Shown: piece by piece, positions 60,691 through 64,000 of the stretch
Numbering within the stretch: the stretch's first letter is position 1
How the letters are laid out: every line of letters starts with the position of its first letter
Origin: HXMU1428-3 sp965215715
GTDB taxonomy: Bacteria > Pseudomonadota > Alphaproteobacteria > Rhizobiales > HXMU1428-3
Length of the DNA stretch: 64,000 nucleotides
Direction of reading: 5' to 3'
NCBI GenBank assembly: GCA_965215715.1
Contig: OZ244129.1
Coordinates: forward strand, 310,001 to 374,000
Program-made: the position numbers and the translations under genes
The notes under the pieces: generated by a model
Seen by the model: only the letters and a program-made list of their open reading frames with translations
Told to the model about the DNA's origin: nothing
Database searches by the model: none

Positions 60691-63600
60691 TTGAATAATA
60701 TTTTAACAACTATCGCTGTTATTTTGGTTTTCATTCTTACCGCGGCATTTATTGGGCCGTTGATGGTTAATTGGGATGATTATAGGCCTGCTTTTGAGAA
60801 GCATTTGTCACATGTACTGGGGGCTAAAGTTGAACTTGATGGCAGCTTGAATGTTCGTTTTTTGCCGACCCCTTATGTCAGGGTTGAAAATTTACGCTTT
60901 GGTGAAAGTGGCATTCAGGGCCAGCCCATTCTTGGGGTAAAAGAGCTAACGCTTTGGGTCTCTGTTCCCCCCTTGTTTAAGGGTGAACTTGAGGCTAGCC
61001 GGTTGAGCCTTGATGAACCAAAATTGGTTTTGCAATTTGATGAAACAGGCAAGCCAACTTTTTCGGCCGATCTTTCTAAAAAAAAGGGCAAGGTTGCTGA
61101 ACAGGCAGGTGCGCGCCGTGCCTCTCTTTCTGGTTTTCAACTCAGCCCAAATTTAATTTCGCTAAAAGATGTTCAGATCAAAAATGGGCGCCTCATGTTG
61201 CAAAGCAAAGCGGGTGGGCGGGCTGCCAAAGTGCGCCAGTTACCTATTGAGACCGTGAATGGCACCCTTTCAGCTGTGACTTTGAATGGTCCGTTTTATT
61301 TTAATGGCACTTTTGAGGGGTGGGATGAAACGTTAGGGGTGCGCTTGGCAGTGGGAGAGTGGGAAAAGTCAGCTTTTCCTCTGCAGGCAAAGTTTATAAT
61401 TCCTGGCTCTAAAGAGGTGTTGTTTACAGGCAAGCTTGCTCAAGACAAGAAGGCTTGGCGTGCGTTAGGCCAGCTCAAAGCTGGATTGGGGCAGGTGAGG
61501 AATGAGGTCGGTTTGCAGGCTCAAAAGGAGACATTGGCGCAAGGGGATGAAAAACGGCCCGCAAATGAAAAAGGTCCTCAAAAGATTGAAGGGGTTTTGG
61601 GGCAAGAGATTTTATTAACATCTGAAGTTGCTCTTTCAGCCACTCAGGCTTTGTTTGATCAGATTGTGCTTCGCGGGGGAAGTTTGGCGCATCCACAAAC
61701 CATGCGCGGTAAGGCTCAGATTGACTGGAGGGATGCTTTAAGTCTGCTTCTTGATGTTGATGGGCAAGTGATCAACTTAAATGAATTTTTTGCAGGTTCA
61801 GATTTGGTGGGTGGCAAAACAACGAAAACGGTTTCACCTGCCAAGGCGGTGAGCAAGGTGAGTGATCTGTTGTTACAACAAGCGGCTCTTTTTGATGAGA
61901 TTGATGTGAAGAGCAAAGTTGCCCAATTGATTGTTGGCAAGGGTGATGTGAGTGATTTTCGTTTGACGGTTAAAAGTGATGGTAGCTCTATCAATATAGA
62001 AGAGTTTTATGGGCGTTTGCCTGGCAGTGGCCGGCTTAATGTTACCGGGGCTTTTGCTGCCAAGCATCCAAGACAATTTGATGGCAAGCTTTTTTTGCGG
62101 GGTTTGCAATTTGAACAATTTTTAAAATGGGCCGCTCCTGAACTATCTGATCAGGAGAAATCAGTTAAGGGCAAATATATGCTCTCTAGCGTGGTGAGTG
62201 TGAGCGATAATGGCTTTGCTCTTTATGATGCCTTTGCCGATTTGGGTGGAACGAGCGTGCGCGGCCAGTTCATTCATGAGAATTTGGAAAACAAAATCCG
62301 GAATCGTTTGAGCTTGAACGCTCATGAAGTGGTGTTGGAAGATTTGCTGGGGGAGACTGTTTCAATTCATGACTATCAAAAGGCGTTAAAGGCAGCCCTT
62401 TCTTTGGCAGGGGATATATCCCAAAACAAGGAGGATGTGTCTGAGGTTGAGTTTTTAGTCGATCGGTTAGTGTTTTCTGACTCTTTACAAAAGGATGTTT
62501 CGCTAGTGTGGCGGGCTAGCGCGCAAGGGTCCGGGTTGGTGTCTTTGTCTATGGTGAGTGCACAAGGCTTGCAGTTTTCTTTTGATGATGATGCAGGGCA
62601 AAACAGCGCTGAGCGTTTTGTGGTTCAAGGGACCAGTAAGGAAGCTGTGCGCGAATTGATTGGGTTAAGTGGTTTTCAAACGGGAAAAGACCAGCTGATC
62701 AATGGGCAATTAATAGAGCGGGTCTTGCCGTTTCGTATGGCGGTTCAGCGCCACCGCGTGGAAGGGGCGATGCAATATCGTTTTGATGGGGTGTTGGCAG
62801 GGAGTGATACAGCCTTTTCTGTTTTGGTGCCTGAGACCGAAGATGAGGCTTTGCCAGTGACTATTTTTGGGGGTATGGAGAATAACGATGGAACGGCTTT
62901 AATTGCAAATTTACTGCCCTTTCAATTGGGACGTAGCTCTGTGATGAATGGGGCTCATGAGGTGAGTAAGCAGGAAAAGGGAACGTTGAGTTTTTCTGCC
63001 AAAGGGTCTTTGCAAAAAGGGTTTAAGGGGCAATTTAACTTTGAGCAGAAGGGGCTGTTGGTTAATTATGATGGCGCGGTTGGATTGGGATCTACCCAGT
63101 TTGCCTCTGACGGGGTTTTGAGCTTGTCAGGCCAAGAGAGCGGGACGGTTCTTGATTTGCTTGGGTTTAAAGGCCTTCGGCTTGGCGGGCAACAAAAAGA
63201 GCCCCTTTCTGCTAAGATGACTTTTTCCCAAACGGATGATGGCTATGCGCTTTCTGATTTAAGAATGGCGATTGGGGCGACCCAGATTAAGGGTGCTGGT
63301 TTAATGGGTGTGAAGGAGGGGGGGAAGACCAATCAGCTGGCCCTGGCAACCACCCGGTTAGATTTTCAAACATTGCTAACACCCTTGCAAAGCGGTGAAG
63401 AACAGGGGCGCCAAGATAAGAAGGTTTGGTCCTTAAAACCGTTTTCTCACAAAACAAAGACAGATTTTGATGTCGGTGATGAAGGGCAAGACGCACAAAG
63501 TTCTTTTTCAATCCGAGTTGAAGAGTTGCGCTTAACAGACCAATTAAGCCTTCGTGATGCGTTGGTGGTTTGGCGCGTGCAAGGGGACCGTATTGAGCTT

Positions 63601-64000
63601 AGCAAATTAAGCGGCAAAAGCCTTGGGGGTGAATTTTTAGCCAGTGGTGTGATGCGCCCTGTTGATAATGGTTATAGTTTTAATGGGGTGGCCAATTTAA
63701 AGGATGCTCAACTAGAGGCGATCGGCGCACGTGATGAAGTGAATTTGGGTGTTGGGCAATTTTCTATGAATTTGTCTATGAGTGGGGCTGGTAAAAGTGT
63801 GCATGACTTGGTTTCCAATTTGGTAGGTGAGGGCTCCATTCAAATTAAAGATGGCACGCTGCGCCAATTAAGCCCGAAACAAGTGGGGCGTTTGGCAGTT
63901 AATTATTTAAATGGGGAACAACAAGACCGGGCAAATTTAAAACAGGCTTTGACCGATGAGATTGATAGGGCTGAGGCGCTGTCTTTGGGGTCTTTTGATT
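60691..64000 (+). CDS. AsmA family protein (3' end outside window)
   Basis: Begins at TTG 60691 (AAAGG about 11 nt upstream) and stays open to the window end, 1103 codons. Signal anchor NNILTTIAVILVFILTAAF, then the AsmA N-terminal pattern GPLMVNWDDYRPAFEKHLS, LGAKVELDGSLNVRFLPTPY and VRVENLRFGE. Near the end, GEGSIQIKDGTLRQLSPKQV matches the AsmA_2 C-terminal region. AsmA-type proteins are large periplasmic bridge-like lipid transporters anchored in the inner membrane and affect outer membrane homeostasis. A TTG start is assumed. Confidence 0.88.
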   Translation, partial: MNNILTTIAVILVFILTAAFIGPLMVNWDDYRPAFEKHLSHVLGAKVELDGSLNVRFLPTPYVRVENLRFGESGIQGQPILGVKELTLWVSVPPLFKGELEASRLSLDEPKLVLQFDETGKPTFSADLSKKKGKVAEQAGARRASLSGFQLSPNLISLKDVQIKNGRLMLQSKAGGRAAKVRQLPIETVNGTLSAVTLNGPFYFNGTFEGWDETLGVRLAVGEWEKSAFPLQAKFIIPGSKEVLFTGKLAQDKKAWRALGQLKAGLGQVRNEVGLQAQKETLAQGDEKRPANEKGPQKIEGVLGQEILLTSEVALSATQALFDQIVLRGGSLAHPQTMRGKAQIDWRDALSLLLDVDGQVINLNEFFAGSDLVGGKTTKTVSPAKAVSKVSDLLLQQAALFDEIDVKSKVAQLIVGKGDVSDFRLTVKSDGSSINIEEFYGRLPGSGRLNVTGAFAAKHPRQFDGKLFLRGLQFEQFLKWAAPELSDQEKSVKGKYMLSSVVSVSDNGFALYDAFADLGGTSVRGQFIHENLENKIRNRLSLNAHEVVLEDLLGETVSIHDYQKALKAALSLAGDISQNKEDVSEVEFLVDRLVFSDSLQKDVSLVWRASAQGSGLVSLSMVSAQGLQFSFDDDAGQNSAERFVVQGTSKEAVRELIGLSGFQTGKDQLINGQLIERVLPFRMAVQRHRVEGAMQYRFDGVLAGSDTAFSVLVPETEDEALPVTIFGGMENNDGTALIANLLPFQLGRSSVMNGAHEVSKQEKGTLSFSAKGSLQKGFKGQFNFEQKGLLVNYDGAVGLGSTQFASDGVLSLSGQESGTVLDLLGFKGLRLGGQQKEPLSAKMTFSQTDDGYALSDLRMAIGATQIKGAGLMGVKEGGKTNQLALATTRLDFQTLLTPLQSGEEQGRQDKKVWSLKPFSHKTKTDFDVGDEGQDAQSSFSIRVEELRLTDQLSLRDALVVWRVQGDRIELSKLSGKSLGGEFLASGVMRPVDNGYSFNGVANLKDAQLEAIGARDEVNLGVGQFSMNLSMSGAGKSVHDLVSNLVGEGSIQIKDGTLRQLSPKQVGRLAVNYLNGEQQDRANLKQALTDEIDRAEALSLGSFD

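Noticed and set aside
1..64000. tRNA, rRNA, complete insertion sequences, prophage or CRISPR arrays
   Set aside because: I looked for these in the intergenic stretches and saw none; gaps are short and explained by promoters, terminators and small repeats.

Overview
The window is a chromosomal segment of an alphaproteobacterium, most likely from the Hyphomicrobiales (Rhizobiales) or a close relative. The evidence is the full division and cell-wall (dcw) cluster in rhizobial order with a long FtsZ, the FlbT/FlaF pair next to several flagellins, a DivJ-like kinase, DUF1491 and DUF5330 proteins, consensus CtrA boxes and an RNase P RNA upstream of mraZ. Base composition looks moderate to low for that order. 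I cannot name a genus.

Layout. 1-2.6 kb: the tail of an unknown gene, a DUF4062-TPR protein with near-identical tandem repeats, and a 40-bp perfect inverted repeat. 2.6-8.3 kb: a JmjC/cupin-like protein, then a leftward group of DivJ-like kinase, peptidoglycan-binding protein and DUF1491 protein, then rightward DUF5330 protein and SufE. 8.3-17.8 kb: two tandem bactofilins, flaF/flbT, a PAS/MCP-like protein and three tandem flagellins. 17.8-25 kb: a fused 5-oxoprolinase, DjlA, an AmiD-like amidase, RNase P RNA, a glutathione S-transferase and a DUF3224 protein.

25-46.8 kb: the dcw cluster, mraZ-rsmH-ftsL-ftsI-murE-murF-mraY-murD-ftsW-murG-murC-murB-ddl-ftsQ-ftsA-ftsZ-lpxC, all rightward. It makes the peptidoglycan precursor (MurC-F, Ddl, MraY, MurG), polymerises and crosslinks it at the septum (FtsW, FtsI), assembles the divisome (FtsL, FtsQ, FtsA, FtsZ) and starts lipid A synthesis (LpxC). 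bamD and ligA follow; recN, usually between them in this group, is absent. 50.2-60.5 kb is a leftward run: a small ABM-like protein, an FAD monooxygenase, aminopeptidase P, PrmA, a DUF3754 protein, UvrD and a ClC channel. A rightward AsmA-family gene runs off the end.

The least expected signal is a family of five 123-160 bp palindromic elements (28.7-53.8 kb) in intergenic gaps, all in the same orientation. Their outer arms and inner motif are conserved. Between these lies a stem segment of constant 10-nt length whose sequence differs in every copy, yet in four of five copies it is complementary to the opposite arm of the same copy. Two further short repeats form a mosaic with them. Regulatory sites that could be read directly are a 10-bp-phased MraZ operator, two exact CtrA boxes (flagellin promoter; ftsZ-lpxC gap) and a shared flagellin leader. 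A 27-codon membrane-peptide ORF with a strong Shine-Dalgarno lies upstream of the flagellins.
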